Notes: generated from the letters alone by a model not told the origin. A stretch of DNA of 64,000 nt from Diphasiastrum complanatum (GCA_029204225.1 CM055099.1:63783614-63847613), one strand, 5' to 3'. Numbered from the stretch's first letter, positions 23,071 to 36,443 are shown. Numbers and translations: made by a program.

Positions 23071-23469
23071 CTTTGTTAATAGAATCGAGATCTGTCTGAT
23101 CAGGTGTTCTATATCTGGAATTTAAGTCCATAGTTGTCTCCTTGTTGATACTATTTCTATTTCAAGATTCTTCTTGCACATGTTTTTATGAATCATCTAG
23201 GTCAGATGCAACCTCTTTTGGGTTCTATGTCTGCTCATCTGATACCTGCAGGAATCATAGATTTTTTCTGTTTTGCTATTCTGCAAAATTACTCTCATTC
23301 TGTGTACAGAAGAATGTCGGGTAAAATACACGGGTATCTGCTAGCAGTTTGACAACTTGCAATTTCTTTACGAAATCGAATCAAATCAGTTGATTTATTG
23401 GAAAGTCAACTTCATCGACTTTCCAGCCAATCTACATCAAAGGATATCTATTCCCGTCTAATTCTACAT

Positions 23470-23760
23470 TCGAATGTCAAAGCATTTTGAAGAACATCAA
23501 AGACCTGGCCATCTTCGACTTCTTCAACCATCAAGTCATTCGACATCCAAAGTGTCCGAAGTGTCCGACTTCTTCGACAACTTCGACCATCAAGGCATCT
23601 GAAGTACCCAAAGTCTCCGACATCACCGATGTGATCGAAGTCTTTGAAGTATTTGACATCTTCGACTTATTTGACTTCTTCGATAATATATTGATCCAAC
23701 TACTTTGAAGTCATCCGAAGGATCCGACATCTTCGACAATCAACTTGTTCAACTACTTTC
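23470..23760. repeat. TTCGAC-rich low-complexity stretch
   Basis: Words such as ACTTCTTCGAC, ACATCTTCGAC and GAAGTxTCCGA recur throughout, so frames here read as FDFFD-type repeats. This is repeat sequence, probably LTR or spacer, not a protein-coding gene. Confidence 0.6.
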
Positions 23761-23778
23761 CGAAATATACGAAGGGAA

Positions 23779-23900
23779 GGAACCGCCAAGGCAAAGGCTG
23801 TAGTCTAATATGAGTCACCGCAGGCTACCGCAAGGAACCACCAAGGCAAAGGTTGCGGTCTAATATGAGTCACCGCAAGCTACCGCAAGGAACTACCAAG
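23779..23900. repeat. 55-bp tandem repeat, about 2.2 copies
   Basis: Unit starts at 23779, 23834 and 23889 are each 55 bases apart and begin GGAACYRCCAAG. The first two copies differ at a handful of positions; the third breaks off after about 12 bases. Each unit ends in GTCACCGCARGCTACCGCAA. Confidence 0.85.
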
Positions 23901-24370
23901 CACCACCAGAGACCGCAAGAGTCAATGCTACGGTGATTATTTGAAGACCAGGCACCACTAAAAACCAAATTCTAGCAATTGCGGTCCACATACAGTTGCG
24001 ATGAGCACTGTCCTATAAGTCTCATGTACACATTGTACAGCTATCATTATAAGTCAAATACTTCCAAAGTACAATGACAGACATAGTTAGATGACAAGCA
24101 TTTATTGTAATTAAATACATCGATGTAGTGTATAAATACATTTTCATCATGCACTATATGTGATGCTCCGCCAACAGAGCGAATGATATTGAGCATCCAA
24201 GTTACGCCTCCATTTTTCGATTGTAACGTATTCAGTGATGTTCAAGCTTTCATTGTAATATAGAAGCAACATGTTCTTCATATGTGTTTAACGTAAATGT
24301 ATGATGTTGTGATTTAATTACACTTTAACTGTTTTTTCACGCTTGTTCATTCACTCTGATCAGATCACGA

Positions 24371-24660
24371 ATGTCTACGACTCCTCAGTTGTTTCAGAAA
24401 CTCAAGAAAGAATATCTCAAATGGACAATGAGAGTCCTAATTTATTCATTACCTATTCATGGTTTTCTCATAACTCAATCACTTAAAATGCTTCCTTCTA
24501 GAAGATGCTACCTCTACCTCTGCTAACCACTCTCTCCAATGACACTTTTGCAAACTCAACATCCTTCAAGATTTATGAGCAATTGCAACTGAGCTTTCAT
24601 GCAAATGCCTCCATTTCTCTCTACAATGCTCGATCATAGATGCTCTATTTTTAGTAGAGG
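24371..24660 (+). pseudogene. Possible Copia gag remnant
   Basis: From an ATG at 24371 the plus strand reads a short open run (MSTTPQLFQKLKKEYLKW and on), resembling the start of Copia gag proteins, then stops; related-looking pieces continue in other frames (STSFKIYEQLQLSF). The upstream 24160-24360 could be its LTR. Weak, motif-free resemblance only. Confidence 0.3.
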
Positions 24661-27251
24661 TCTATCCTTTGGTTTGATTGATTTGGATTTACAAACAATA
24701 CGTTGACCACATCAATTGACAACCCCTGAAGAATGGATGCTATCTTGACATCATGTCCTCCTTTGAAGCATTGTACATATTATTCATTATTTAAATGTGC
24801 TTACCACATTGCAAATAAACAACTTTAGCTAAATGTATGTTGATTGTAATAATCGCTAATATACCAAATCAAATGCATCAAAATTTTCAAATTAAATATA
24901 GACTACTGCCAAGACACAATTCGAATCATCTATGTACATGCTCACAACTTGGAAAGTGAAAACAATAAAAAAAACTTCCTAACAAAGGGTTATTAATTAA
25001 ATGCAACTAACCAACTCATACTCATACACTTACTATTCAACCTGGTTCAAATAATAGCTTCAAATAACCTCACTTGAGCACCTTTTCTCACACGCACACG
25101 CACATGCACACACACACACACGCAACAAAAATCCTAATAATCGTTGCAACAATCATCACATATTTGTCATTGATAAAATACATATTGCTCTTTCTAGTTC
25201 TATTTCAAAAGGTCAAGCCAAAAGAACATTGAGCACCAAAAAGAAGAGCGCATAGCTTTCTCATATGCACAATGTAGAAGAGTATAGTGCATAAGTGTAG
25301 ATAGCATAAAAGTATCTGAAAACTACTAAAGTGATCTTCCCATTTGAAACCTGGTGGAAATCCTTCCCCAACAACCTCCATCCACCAATAAATCATGAGG
25401 AACAGCTAAGAATCAAATCACATGCTCTAGATGAAACTACTTGTCACTCCCAATAGCTCGTTGATGCATTCATATGACTTAAGCAAATGATGATGAAAGA
25501 AAAGAGCATTTTAAGAAGTATTGCACTTGAGCCTCTAAAGACCACACCTTAGATTTGGAGGGAATCGGGGGACATCAAAGAGGAGGACATTGCAATACAT
25601 AACTTGGATGTCTAGAAAACCTATAACCACGCACTTCTCGATATGCGAGTGTGACATACCAACCAACCTATGGTAGCATCCAAAGCATTAAGACACTTTA
25701 AAACATAATATACTCTAGTAGGAAAGAAAATTGCCAATGAGGCTATTGCTCCTTCGATTACCATTTGGTTCAATTGTATAGTGAGAGAACTTTCCTAAGG
25801 AATTCTGTTGCACCATCAGCACCCTATCTTCTATAAAGTTGATATGATTAGCACAACATATCGTCGAGAAATCACGATCAATTCTCTCAAGGTAGGATTC
25901 ATACAAATACCTAACTCTTGTTTTAAGTTCAATTTTTTATATGCTCGTCTCTTGTATCTTTCTATCCTTAACATTCAAATTGACACAATTTTCTCTCGAC
26001 GTCCCTCCCTCTTTCTCTTGCCCTTAAATTTTGAGGATCTTATTTTTACATCTATCACAAAATTGTCATGCTAACATGGTTGAAATAACAATCACTAGAC
26101 ATCATGTCCAATTCACAAACCGCAAAATCACCTAAAAAAAACAATATACTTTACTAAATATAGAGTTGGAACCAGAGACTTACTATCCTTGAAATTGTTA
26201 ATCTTCTACACATTTCATACTTGGAGGATGGCGTACATATAACAATCATAACCAACTTGATCTTAATCTTGATCTTCAGTCACGATATGAAGAAACATGA
26301 GAATCCTTGTCCAATGAGTGTTCAAGAAATCTTTAACTTGTCAAAAGTAACACCTAGCGTTTCATCCATGTGATCATGTTTTTTGTTTCCATCCTTGCCA
26401 AACTTCTTTAAAACAAGGCTCTTGTTTTAGCCATGTCATATGCACAAGGTATGAACTTGTGAACAAGTTTTTGAACAATCTACATACATTGAGGGCCAAA
26501 AGACTAGTAAGTCCTTTCTGCAAATCCAATTTGGGCCTGCCAAAACCCCAAAATGATTCTATCCGATTAAGTGACAAGTGAAGAAAATGTTTTCAATCTG
26601 ATTCTACTTCATCAATTGCAAAACATTTATACACTAACAAATATAATGTGTAATTTTTACCATATCAAAACTACCAATAGAGCTATGCTAACAAAAATTA
26701 TTGTTTAGAAACAATTCGAGCCTTAGATCAATCTTAAAACTTGTGAAATCAAAGGCCTAGCTATGGAATCTTAGACCCTATAAAAGACACCATGAAAGTT
26801 AGAAAGAGCGAACTAAAAAATGTGGTAGAAACCCAGAAAACAAAAACCTGCTTCAGCTCCTCAACACATGTTGGACTCCCAAAAAGTGAATTGAAATTAT
26901 TAGACTAGCACTCGAAGGCTCCTAGCCATCATGGAGTTAGATGCATGGATAAGATGAGGTGTCACCAATAGCTCGCGTTTTCAAGGCCACTTAGGCCAGT
27001 TAGTTGCACATCTAGCTTAAGTTACAAAAAAAGGGTTACCAAGTACTTACTGATTGCCCCCATTACATCTATACAAATTGTATTGGATAAGTTTGCCTAG
27101 CCATTAGGGTTGAAATAGGCACTACATATCAACATAATATGCTAGCGAAAAGTATGCATATGTCCAAGTCACCAACTACACTTTCATTTTACTTCTTGCT
27201 TGGAAGATAGTGCTTTCCCATTCAAGTTTAATTTAGCTTGGTATAGACAAT

Positions 27252-27252
<1 letters not shown>

Positions 27253-27291
<39 letters not shown>
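27253..27291. repeat. (CT)n microsatellite
   Basis: About 39 bases of uninterrupted CT dinucleotide. Confidence 0.95.
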
Positions 27292-27296
<5 letters not shown>

Positions 27297-27499
27297 GATG
27301 CTGATTTTTTCATTTGCTACAGGAGGGAACATTATTGAACGCTTTTTCCCCCTAGAGCCATTGCCATGTTTTAAAAGCTTATGTTTTACATCTGCAAGAG
27401 AACTATACACATAAAATTATCATGATTGTTGTCAATAAACAAAATACATTGTGGTCTGTATATTTGTCCACTCTCATGAACCATTGGATCACGCAAGCG

Positions 27500-27815
27500 A
27501 AGATGAGTGGGACACGACTGATTTCCTGACAGAAGACAAGAAAATGGACCTTGAACTTGACCTCCATGAAATTGGTATTCCTCTCCTCTTTTATGATAAA
27601 TAGCTGAAAAGGATGATAGGCATATACTAGTCAGCTCTAACTTGATCTCCTGTGAAGGTTCCAGAAATGTCAAACCCATCAGAACTGACATCTTTCAATT
27701 TTTCATCCATGTGAGGATGTTCTTTATTCCCATCTTGCTTCCCAAACTTTTCTTTGAATGAAGGTTGACGTTGTAGCCACATCATATGAACCTGGCATAA
27801 CAATTGATAGTTATC
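27500..27815 (-). pseudogene. Exon-like fragment of unknown gene, duplicated nearby
   Basis: On the minus strand from about 27805 the sequence reads a protein-like run beginning VHMMWLQRQPSFKEKFGK and continuing through HPHMDEKLKD and DISGTFTGDQV until a stop near 27630. A second, more decayed relative (VHMTWLKQEPCFKEVWQG, then a variant of HMDET) lies at about 26340-26450 on the same strand. Conservation of the protein-like words between the copies suggests a once-coding exon. I do not recognise the family; a relic of an uncatalogued element is equally possible. Confidence 0.35.
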
Positions 27816-30800
27816 AAGATTGAAGTCTAACCCTTGCTTTCAGTTATTTGAAAAGAGTTTCAAAAGACGGTCCTAAAAAAACACCTTGAAAGTTTTGAGA
27901 AAAAATATCCAGCTTCAAATTTTGAACGAAGATGTCCTGAAATTTTCTGGAGAAGAAACACTATAAAGTGCACCAGGTTGAAAATCATCTGTGATAGCAT
28001 AATATTCATGTACTAAAAACACTGCAAAAAGCATCCATTAAAAGTTGCATACTTCTTACTATCATGTAAACATTGAATTTAAAATAAAGAAAAAAAATAC
28101 AGCACTGATGCATTACCTAAGATATTCATACACTCAATTGAAAATCTCAAATCAGACATTATCTAAAGATGAAGAAATGATCTTATCAATGTGATAAATA
28201 CAAGCTCTAGAACCTTGCATTGAAGTTAATGTGTGCCAAGTACATGCATCACAAGGCTTCAGAAGTATTAAACCTAGGAAATTTTGTGTCCCAACTTGGC
28301 AAAAATTAGGAGTACACTTGCTCTGAACATTAATTAAGAATAACAGTGCATAACTAAGAAACTGTTCTAATTCTCTTCAGCAGCAAACTTGGATGGGTTC
28401 AAGCGCTTTCATGTTTCAACCACTAGGACTGAGAATTACTTTGCCACAGTGGAAACAACAGAAACAATGCAGACGTTTTGTAAAGCCTATAACTTTCAAG
28501 GTTATCTTTGCACATGATCATAATAAAGTCTCAGAATAAACAAGGATCACAGTTGCATAATGGAACCACAATTGGCGGTTCAAATCATGGTTCGAACCGC
28601 GATTCGCAACCAAGATTCGCAATTTTTGTTAGGGTTTAGAAATCCTATTTTTTTTGGGTTTTTTTATATGTTTGCATCTGAGACACTTCATCTATTTTCT
28701 GTGATCCTCTTGCAATCTGCTTGTCTGAATCTGCAATGTCATAATGATCAGTGAAGCGATTTGGGACAAACCTAGACGCAGATCAGATCAGAAACCTGGA
28801 CAGAAAGCAGGAACCAAAAAATTGCAGAATCAAAACTCATTGTCAAGAATTCAAACTTGAAGCTCATTATTGAATACATTGAAATCAGTATGCGAAAAAT
28901 CCAACGTTGAAATCTGCAAAAAATGCTGTCATTCACAAAGTAGCTGTAAAAATCAGGACATAAATTCTCCACAGCAGGTCGCGATTCGCTGCAACGCTGC
29001 AATGGATTCTACAGTGTACTGTTACACTCATCCCTTGCAGCGACTTTGTTTTGTTAACAAAGAGTGAGACTCTCTGGTACTAAGAAGTTAAGCCAACCAT
29101 CCTAAGAAATCTCAATATATCACACAGCTTCAGCTACAGTCTCTACCATAAATGAGGGTCAAGCAGGTTGCATTCTTAGAGATGATCAACCATGGAGATC
29201 TTGCTATATCCATCATAACAATAAAGTAGATAGGGCCCATGCAAAGGGAAAATATGCAACAACATGGGTTCAAAGAGATCATCTTATAGGGTTTGAACTT
29301 CTGAAAGATCCGATACACCTATCCACGAACCTCATTTATAGAGTCACAAAAAAATAACAAGAAAATATAAACATTGTGCAGACTGGAACGGCATCTTCGA
29401 TCTCACTACAAGTTCCCACATCAGCTTATGTTTTTTCGTTCTTCGGGTTTTCCCAGATGAATGCTCAGTTTGTAGGAACCTGTTTATTTTATGCAACATT
29501 TTTCTCATATAATGGCCCAGTGCATGTTTTCTAGAAGAACACCGATTCTTTTTGCACTGCTCTTTTCTCATATATTATAAGAGACTGTCTGGGGAAAACA
29601 ACCTTCAGCATTATTTTCTTGGCAAAGGTTCTTAAGAACAAGCAACTGGAAGCAGACCATTCAACAAGTACGTCATAAGATCACTGCAACTTTGCTGCAA
29701 ATGATACTCCTCCTAGCAAAGTGCAACATGTGAATAAACAGCTCCCCTCAACTTGCTCTTTGTAAGAAACGATATCACATTTTTTACGTTGACTTACATG
29801 ACAGCTTCCCATCTGTGATATAGGCAACCAAACAATTGAATCATCCAGATGTTTGGACGTGCAATGTTTGAAACAGGTTAAAAACGTTTGGAAGAATCCT
29901 CCAAACGTTTGGAACCTTTTTTCCACTTTAGTCTTTTAGAGTGCCAAAATTTTTGAAGCGTAGTGTTATGTCCAGAAAGATGACCAATAGCAGTTATGCT
30001 ATATTAAAAGGTTGTTTGCAATGGATTTAATCATTCAAAGCTCGTAGTAGCCTTACATATACAAGACACATCTCAAATGCAAAACATAACAACTAGAGAC
30101 CCGTACTTATACAACTAGCAAGTCACAAGATGATGCATCCATACGTCCGCATCAAAATATTAGCAAAAATGTTGTTTAGGTATTACATAGACATTCCGAA
30201 TCGAGACTCAATGGTCCATAACAAACTAGCTTCTGGCAACTGCACTATGCAAAGTGCTAATAATAAAGAAAAAAGATGATGTGCTCCTCAAATATGCAAT
30301 GTCCTCCTCAAGGAATACATGCTTGGGCTCAACTACAGAATCATCATCATCCTCATCATCCCCCGAGCCCCTGAGGGGCCTAAAGCCATCGCAATGTCAG
30401 CAGGATCAGGAGGAACACCTGGCATATCCAATCCCTCCTCAATTCCTTCCCTCTAGGCATAATTCACATGACACTTTGGTATTGCCATGACACTGCGTAC
30501 AAGTGAAACTCCACATCTTTCTCAACCTCCAAATTTTGTAGCTGAAGTTCAGGTTCTTGAGATTCATGGTTTCTGATTTTAGATATCAATTTGAGGTTGA
30601 AGTGAATGTAGACCAATTTCTCAGTTGTGGCAGGCTTCAACTTGCTATACTGCAGCTGGCCACGTCAGTGCACGTGGCCGACACTAGGCAGTATGCATGC
30701 TACCAGTCCTCACACTGGGCTAGGAGGGGCTTACTCCATATCAGGGAGTTGGCAAAGTTGGGTGGATCAATTAGTCTTTGCCCTACTGTGGTGTTTAGAT

Positions 30801-32258
30801 CTCTAACACTTTGTCAGTGGAAATATTTACGGGATATATTCTTGTATCTTTCCATTTACTTGTCCCTAGCTTCATTACCGTCAATCATAAAAGGACTCTA
30901 CTAATTTGTTGTGCTATTAAGTTCATAGAAGGTATCATTAGTGCACTGAACAGGATCATAATAAAGTCTTATCTCCTTAAAAAATGCTGAAACCCACTGT
31001 TTAGCTCTTTTTGCCTGCCAAGTTCACCATAACCAAGGTTATACCAATAGTTGACAGGGAAATCAAAGCAATTTTTTTCTTACAAGGTTCTGGACCAAAG
31101 ATGAACATACCCCACCACTTTAGTGTTGGTCCATACAAAACCATGAAAAAATTTCAGCAAAACTCCATTTCCAGCTACAGTTCGTCTATGATCCTAACTG
31201 AACTTCACAAGGCTCAAAAACTCATTAACATAAAATATACTCATAATGTTACAAATTCGACATACGGCCAAATCGATTTTACACTCTTCATTATTCCAAA
31301 TTTTCCTATGAGTAATTCTACATTCGGCAGTGATGTAGTTATAACTTGACGAAATAAAAGCAAATTTTTTTTTTTCATGAGTGGGCCCAAGTCAAAGAGC
31401 AAGCATTGTCTTGGCTCACATCATTATAAGAATTTTTTGGCTCAATTCTCCTAGACAGAGTACTAGTCCACTAATAGCATGAGCATCATGGGGCCAATGG
31501 CCTGCTGTCCACAATCACTGATACATCCAGCTGCTGTAGCGACTGCTGTTGCTACCCACTGCAGCACACGCCCCCAGCCATCACCTTCTCAGAACTGAGC
31601 GCTAGGACCCTCACCAGTGTTCCAAGCAGCAGGAAAAAGAGAAAATAGAATTCGAGGATTCAGGGAGGGTGACTTTCAGATCAAGCGTGCTGTTGTTCTC
31701 TCTTGCAGATATCAACTAAGTTTTACATCTCCACTAACAAACATTGTTTCCAGGAACCAAATTTCATACATACAACCATAAGCCAACACCCACAACTTCC
31801 ATGAGTCTGCTTAAATGGATTTTCACTTACTACCCTTCTTGCAAGGTTTCTGAAGGCAAAACCTGGTCATACAGCTCCATGCAAAGATTCAAGCAACCTT
31901 CCATCAAAAGATATTTGTTACAGCTTGCATGCAGGGCTTCTCACCAACAAGAGTTCTGTCGCACACTGCCTACAGCAGTTACTATCTTAAATTTATTTAA
32001 CAGTATCCAACTGCAGATTCTCCATTCAGGACTGTACCCATCCATGCATAGCTATAGGATCCAGATATAGACATCATGCACAACCACTCTCACAAGAGGC
32101 AAGGCCTTAACCAAATAGAGACTAAGATGACTACCTTACGGTTTAGGCCAAGCCTAATACCAACTGCACATGCTTATGGACATAATAGATGATGAGTCGC
32201 ATAGCTTTGAGGAAGCTTCTCAAAGCCAAAACTAGATGAATGTTATGTGTGAGGAGCA

Positions 32259-32611
32259 TGTTAGAAATAAATGACTATGCTAAAGTTAATCTATAGGTTA
32301 CTTTGACCCAAAAGGTCGAGATTTGTGTAACCATGGGTATTTAGTTATTTAGGCCATGTTAAGTTTGTCTTTGCCCTACATTTAGTAAGTGGTTAAGCTT
32401 AGGATTTGTTGGCATTTGGCCACATCCAGGTAAAGTACTTGTATGTTCATTGTGTTTACCATTTTTACATTTGCTAAGCATTGCTCTCCATTTTTCTGCT
32501 TGCATTACTGCTTTCTCTCTCTCCTTGAGGGCGCCTATCCTCTTCCCTCATTTGTCTTGTGGAGATTGTTTGATAGTTAGATCTTGGTGCCTTGGCTCTT
32601 GTTTTCCTACA
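32259..32611 (+). mobile_element. Copia 5' LTR
   Basis: A 353-base segment begins TGTTAGAAATAA and ends TTTTCCTACA, directly followed by TGGTATCAGAGC (32612-32623), the initiator tRNA-Met primer-binding site. The interior has a long CT-rich stretch near 32480-32570. No matching 3' LTR was found in the window, so only the left end of this element is bounded. Confidence 0.7.
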
Positions 32612-33125
32612 TGGTATCAGAGCAACCGGATTTGCAGCAAGCTTGTATGTTGGCGCCCTACCAAAAGAGGAGCTACTCTACTTTGTGATCTGAAAATGCA
32701 TCCTGCTGATTTCTTCAAGTGGAGATTGGATCAGCTTTTTGGTCTCTTTTCAGGTTGAAGTAGGGCGCCCATCATGGATCTTGGAGGAGAAATTTTTGGC
32801 GTCCAAAAATCAGCATCTCAAATCCGATTTTTTGCAACCAGTTTTCAGCAAGTCTTGTCTTGAGGATGGCGCCCAAAAATCTGCTTCTAATTTGGGTTTT
32901 GGAGCCTCCTTTGCTGATTTTTCAGGTTTGCAGTCTTGGAGGAGGGCACCCAAAATTGTGGCAACCCTAACAGATTTTTGCATCTCTTGTTGGCTGGATT
33001 TTCAGCCTTAAGCATGCTTTGAGGAGGCCACCCAAAAATCAGCAACAACATCTCTGATTTTGGAGCTTCCTATTGGCTGATTTTTTCAGCTTTACATGTT
33101 AGAAGAGTCTTCTTTCGGTTTCAAC
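32612..33125 (+). pseudogene. Copia leader and interior up to the hAT insertion, gag lost
   Basis: After the primer-binding site come about 450 bases built from diverged repeats containing GGCGCCCAAAAATC. Just before 33126 a scrap reading like the ...LEES/LLSVS stretch of the Copia protease/pre-integrase junction appears. Gag and protease, normally more than 1 kb, are absent, so this copy was already deleted. The interrupted coding resumes at 37097. Confidence 0.55.
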
Positions 33126-34057
33126 CATAGATGCACAGAAACGCGTATCTCCCAGAATCGCACAAAAAAAAAATCGTATATAAATTTTTTTTTGCACTTC
33201 CTCACGGCCAGAATTGCGCCAGCCGTGGAGAAGGTATATTTTTTTATATTGAGCTACAGGTGTCCGATCGAGGCGTGTGGATAGTCGGTAGGCATCTACT
33301 CGGCGATACGGAGGTGGTGTGCATGGTACGGAGGTGGTGTGCATGGTGCCAGGGGGATCTGAGCTTTGTGGAGAGCGAAGCGATCAAATTTCGATATTTG
33401 GTGAGTATAGGCTTGATTTTTTGCAAGTAATGACATTGAGCTGTAGGCAACCAAATCGAGCGTAGTTTGGCTCTAGACCACCTTTTCTTCATGCCCACGG
33501 TGATTTCTACGGTGTCAGTTTCAGCCGTTATGGCACGCCTAGCGAGATTTGAGCACCACATTCCAAATGCTTGTGTTTTTTTGCCATTTTCACAAAATGA
33601 CTTGTGGGCAACTGATTCAGGTGATGTCTGAGCCTAGAATGCATTTTCACATGTCTGCAGAGACTCCTATGACCTCCGTTCCGCCCGTCTACGTCCGTAT
33701 CACAAATTTCGATTTCCATGCCCTAATTCCATGTTTTTTAGGGTTTAGGCGTGGAACATCGTGCAAGCACCTACCAGTAGCGTGGTTTAGGCCTGCACTG
33801 CACTCCTTTACGCCTGCAAGGACTCCCACGCTAGCGTCAGTCGCCTGTTTTCGCTCAAACTGAAATGATTCTATCCCTCCCCCTAATCTCGTGTGTTTTT
33901 TGGCACTTGCTATGATTTTACTAGAATCAATGTGACGTGTGCTCAGATGTGTTGAGCTCTGTTTTAGGCTGGTAATGTTTTTCAATGCAGTGTGTTTTCT
34001 TCTACTGAACGGTTGCCTGCTTATCTTTGTTTGCAGGTTTGATCTCGTGTCGACACG

Positions 34058-35690
34058 ATGCCGGTGCGGGGCCGAGGCCTTTGGGGCGAGGTTGAGCTTA
34101 CCGAGGGGGATGTGGCTACACACCATGGCACAGGAGTGCACAGAAGGAGATGCTTGCATTGTGGTGGTCTCTTCACAAGATCACTTACCAGGGTTAGGGC
34201 TCACGTACTGAGGGTCAGAGGGCCGAGTGGGCGGGCATTGGGCATATCTGATTGCCCTAGGATTTCTGATGAGGAGGCTGAGGCTGTCTATTATGTATGG
34301 GCCCGATGGTGCATCATAGGTTTCCGGACAGGGACAGGGACAGGGACAGGGAGCAGGAGTAGCTGCAGGTTCACAAGCAAGGCTCACAGGTAGGCAGGCA
34401 CGGCCCAATACGGGTGCAGAGGCTAGTACAGCACGTTCTGGGCAGGGTTTAGGTGCAGTGCATGGTCCAGGTGAGGCCACTCCAGTTCCACCCGCAATAG
34501 CAGGGCTTAGATAAGAGGGGAGAGCGTCACATGATCAGGTTGGATTTGCGGCAGGGGTCCTCGTCCCTCCTCTTCTTCGGCGGCAGATGTTGGACATGCT
34601 TCAACAGGTTCTCCCAGAGAGAGTGATACACCCACAGATCAGCCATCCATTTCACGTGTTAGACCAGGAGCGCCATATACACAGCAGAGAGAGGTTAGGC
34701 CCAATCAGCAGACCCTTGATCGATGCGGGTGGCAGAGAGAGCAGCATGCCCAATGCACTTGGCTTGCTGGCCAGTTTTTTTACGAGTGCGGCATTCCTTT
34801 TGTTGTTGCTGACACTTGGGTGTTCAAGGAGTTTTGCGCACAGGTGGCAGCCGTGGATGCTACATGGACGCCTCCCAGACGAGAGGCATTGCGAGGCATG
34901 ATGCTTCGTCAGGAAGAGGAGACCATCACGCGGGAGCTGTGTTTTGTGGCAGGTATGGATGCACGATAGTGAGTGATGAATGGACCGACATACGTCGGCG
35001 ATCCGTCATCAATGTCTTGGTTTCTGGCACAGTATTCCTACGTGGCGTGGATGCCACTCGAGGTGGTGATGCCATCACAGCCGATTTCGTATGGGAGGTT
35101 ATTAGAGATGTTATTGTTGACATTGGGGTGGAGCATGTGGTTCAGGTTGTCACGGACAACTTTTCAAATTGCAAGCAGATGGGAGAGATTATGACGAGGG
35201 AGCACCCCGGCATTGTGTGGACACCCTGTGCTGCACATTGCATAGACTTGCTCATCCATGACGTGTGTGCACTTCCATGGATCAGAGAGGTATTGGTTTC
35301 TCCATTTGCTATGCTATCTTGATTGACGCCTGCTCCATGCTGCTAAACACATCTCAACTACCATCTAAACTTTTTACTAGATGTCTGTGCTGCAGATCAC
35401 TTCTATGGCCATGTGCCTGGTCACTTTTGTTACCACGAAGAGGCGTGTGCTAGCCCTATTCCGCACCTTCTCGCACCTAAACCTGAAGAAGCCAGCACCC
35501 ACACGCTTTGCGTTTTACTTCTTGGTGCTAGAGCAATTGACAAAGGTGAAGGACACACTGCGGCGGATGGTTTCCAGCGAGGCCTTCCGAGAGTTCATGG
35601 ACGTCCCACATGTGGCGTTTTTTCGGTCCATTGTGTTCGGTGATGAGTTCTGGACATGTGCTGAGGAGAGATTGCTGAATGATGGTGGAG
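34058..35690 (+). pseudogene. hAT transposase (BED finger plus DUF659-like core), disrupted
   Basis: From the ATG at 34058 the frame encodes a BED-type zinc finger (CLHCGGLF...RVRAHVL...DCPRIS, about residues 34-70). After a low-complexity gap and frame changes, a block near 34760-34940 reads FFYECGIPFVVADTW, then the core reads GCTIVSDEWTDIRRRSVIN, VVQVVTDNFSNCK and WTPCAAHCIDLL (34960-35270), as in plant DUF659 hAT transposases. A GT-AG intron is likely at 35290-35395, after which KKPAPTRFAFYFLVLEQL and GDEFW continue. Similarity ends near 35690; the C-terminal dimerisation domain is missing. Frameshifts near 34400 and 34940 make it inactive. It would have bound the element ends and catalysed cut-and-paste transposition. 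Confidence 0.8.
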
Positions 35691-36276
35691 GTGGTAGAAC
35701 AACACTATTAGGACCTTTAAGCACATCTGCCCAGGAACGGACAGCGGTATGATGTTGTTCCATTTGACTTTTAGGTTGTTGGATCTTTGCTGAAGTAGTC
35801 GAATGAGAGGAAGCTTCGATTTTGATAGCTGCAACTTCTTTCTTGAGATCGTCGATAGACGAATCTAGTTTTTGAAGATGAGATTGAACAGCTTGGAACA
35901 TAGCTTCAAGAGAAAGAAGGTTTTTTCGATGGTCGTTGAGATATTCATAGGAACGTAACTGATCTGCACGAATGATGGAGATCATAAAGGCTGGAGGCAG
36001 AAGTGATTCATCATCTTGAGTATTCGGGGTCAAAGGGTCGGCTATAATGGATTCACTATTAACAAGAATAGGATCTGATGGAGAGATAGGGATTGCGACT
36101 AGAGTAGAAGGTGAAGGTGAAGGTGAAGGTGAAGGTGAGGAGGATGCTGACGCAATGCTAGAAGCTAAAGATGGCTGAGGCGAAGCTGGAGGTGCAGAAG
36201 CCATTGAGGCTGAGGCAGTGGAGTCAAAGGATTGAGGAGCAGGGGCAGATGTCCCTCCCTTCCGATTCTTGGCCAT
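35690..36276 (-). CDS. Opposite-strand ORF of unknown origin inside the hAT element
   Basis: The minus-strand frame starts at an ATG at 36274-36276 (MAKNRKGGTSAPAP) and is open for 253 codons to 35515, but the part left of about 35690 overlaps transposase coding and is probably accidental. Visible features: an Ala/Ser/Pro-rich N-terminus with an SPSPSPSP run encoded by a GGTGAA tandem repeat (about 36111-36138), a helical, coiled-coil-prone segment (HRKNLLSLEAMFQAVQ to DDLKKEVAAIKIE), then RSWADVLKGP. The last words recall the region before the RNA-binding domain in plant LINE ORF1 proteins. Both a LINE fragment and a captured host fragment are possible. Confidence 0.45.
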
Positions 36277-36324
36277 GGTTCACGCTGGCAATTCAGGCAG
36301 ATGATGTAGGGCGATCAGATGTCT

Positions 36325-36443
36325 GATTTCCGCTTAGGTGTAAGCCCATGAGCATAGCATAGATCATCATAGCGATGGTCAGACCTGCAGATTTCCGTTT
36401 AGGTGTAGATCCGCGAGCAATAGCAGATCACTATAGCGATGGG
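36325..36443. repeat. Diverged 65-bp tandem duplication
   Basis: GATTTCCGYTTAGGTGTA begins two copies at 36325 and 36390; both continue through forms of GAGCAATAGCAGATCA and end ATAGCGATGG. It lies upstream of the minus-strand ORF start. Confidence 0.7.

Larger units (their letters stand above)
24661..32258. other. Long gene-poor region
   Basis: No gene could be supported over about 7.6 kb. It contains simple repeats (CA-rich at 25089-25125, CT at 27253-27291), a duplicated exon-like fragment (26340-26440 and 27690-27810), a short patch rich in GATTCGCAA words near 28580-28625, and short overlapping frames on both strands without motifs. Confidence 0.4.

Noticed and set aside
23700-23960. 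CRISPR-like array from the regular repeats
   Set aside because: The repeats abut without unique spacers and the context is plant nuclear DNA.
30254-31350. ORFs of 78-115 codons as genes
   Set aside because: They have unbiased, low-information translations, contain runs from simple repeats (SSSSSS) and no conserved motif.
33549-34211. Minus-strand and plus-strand ORFs of 90-156 codons in the left part of the hAT element
   Set aside because: They overlap each other on opposite strands and lie in the transposon's 5' non-coding part; no domain was seen.
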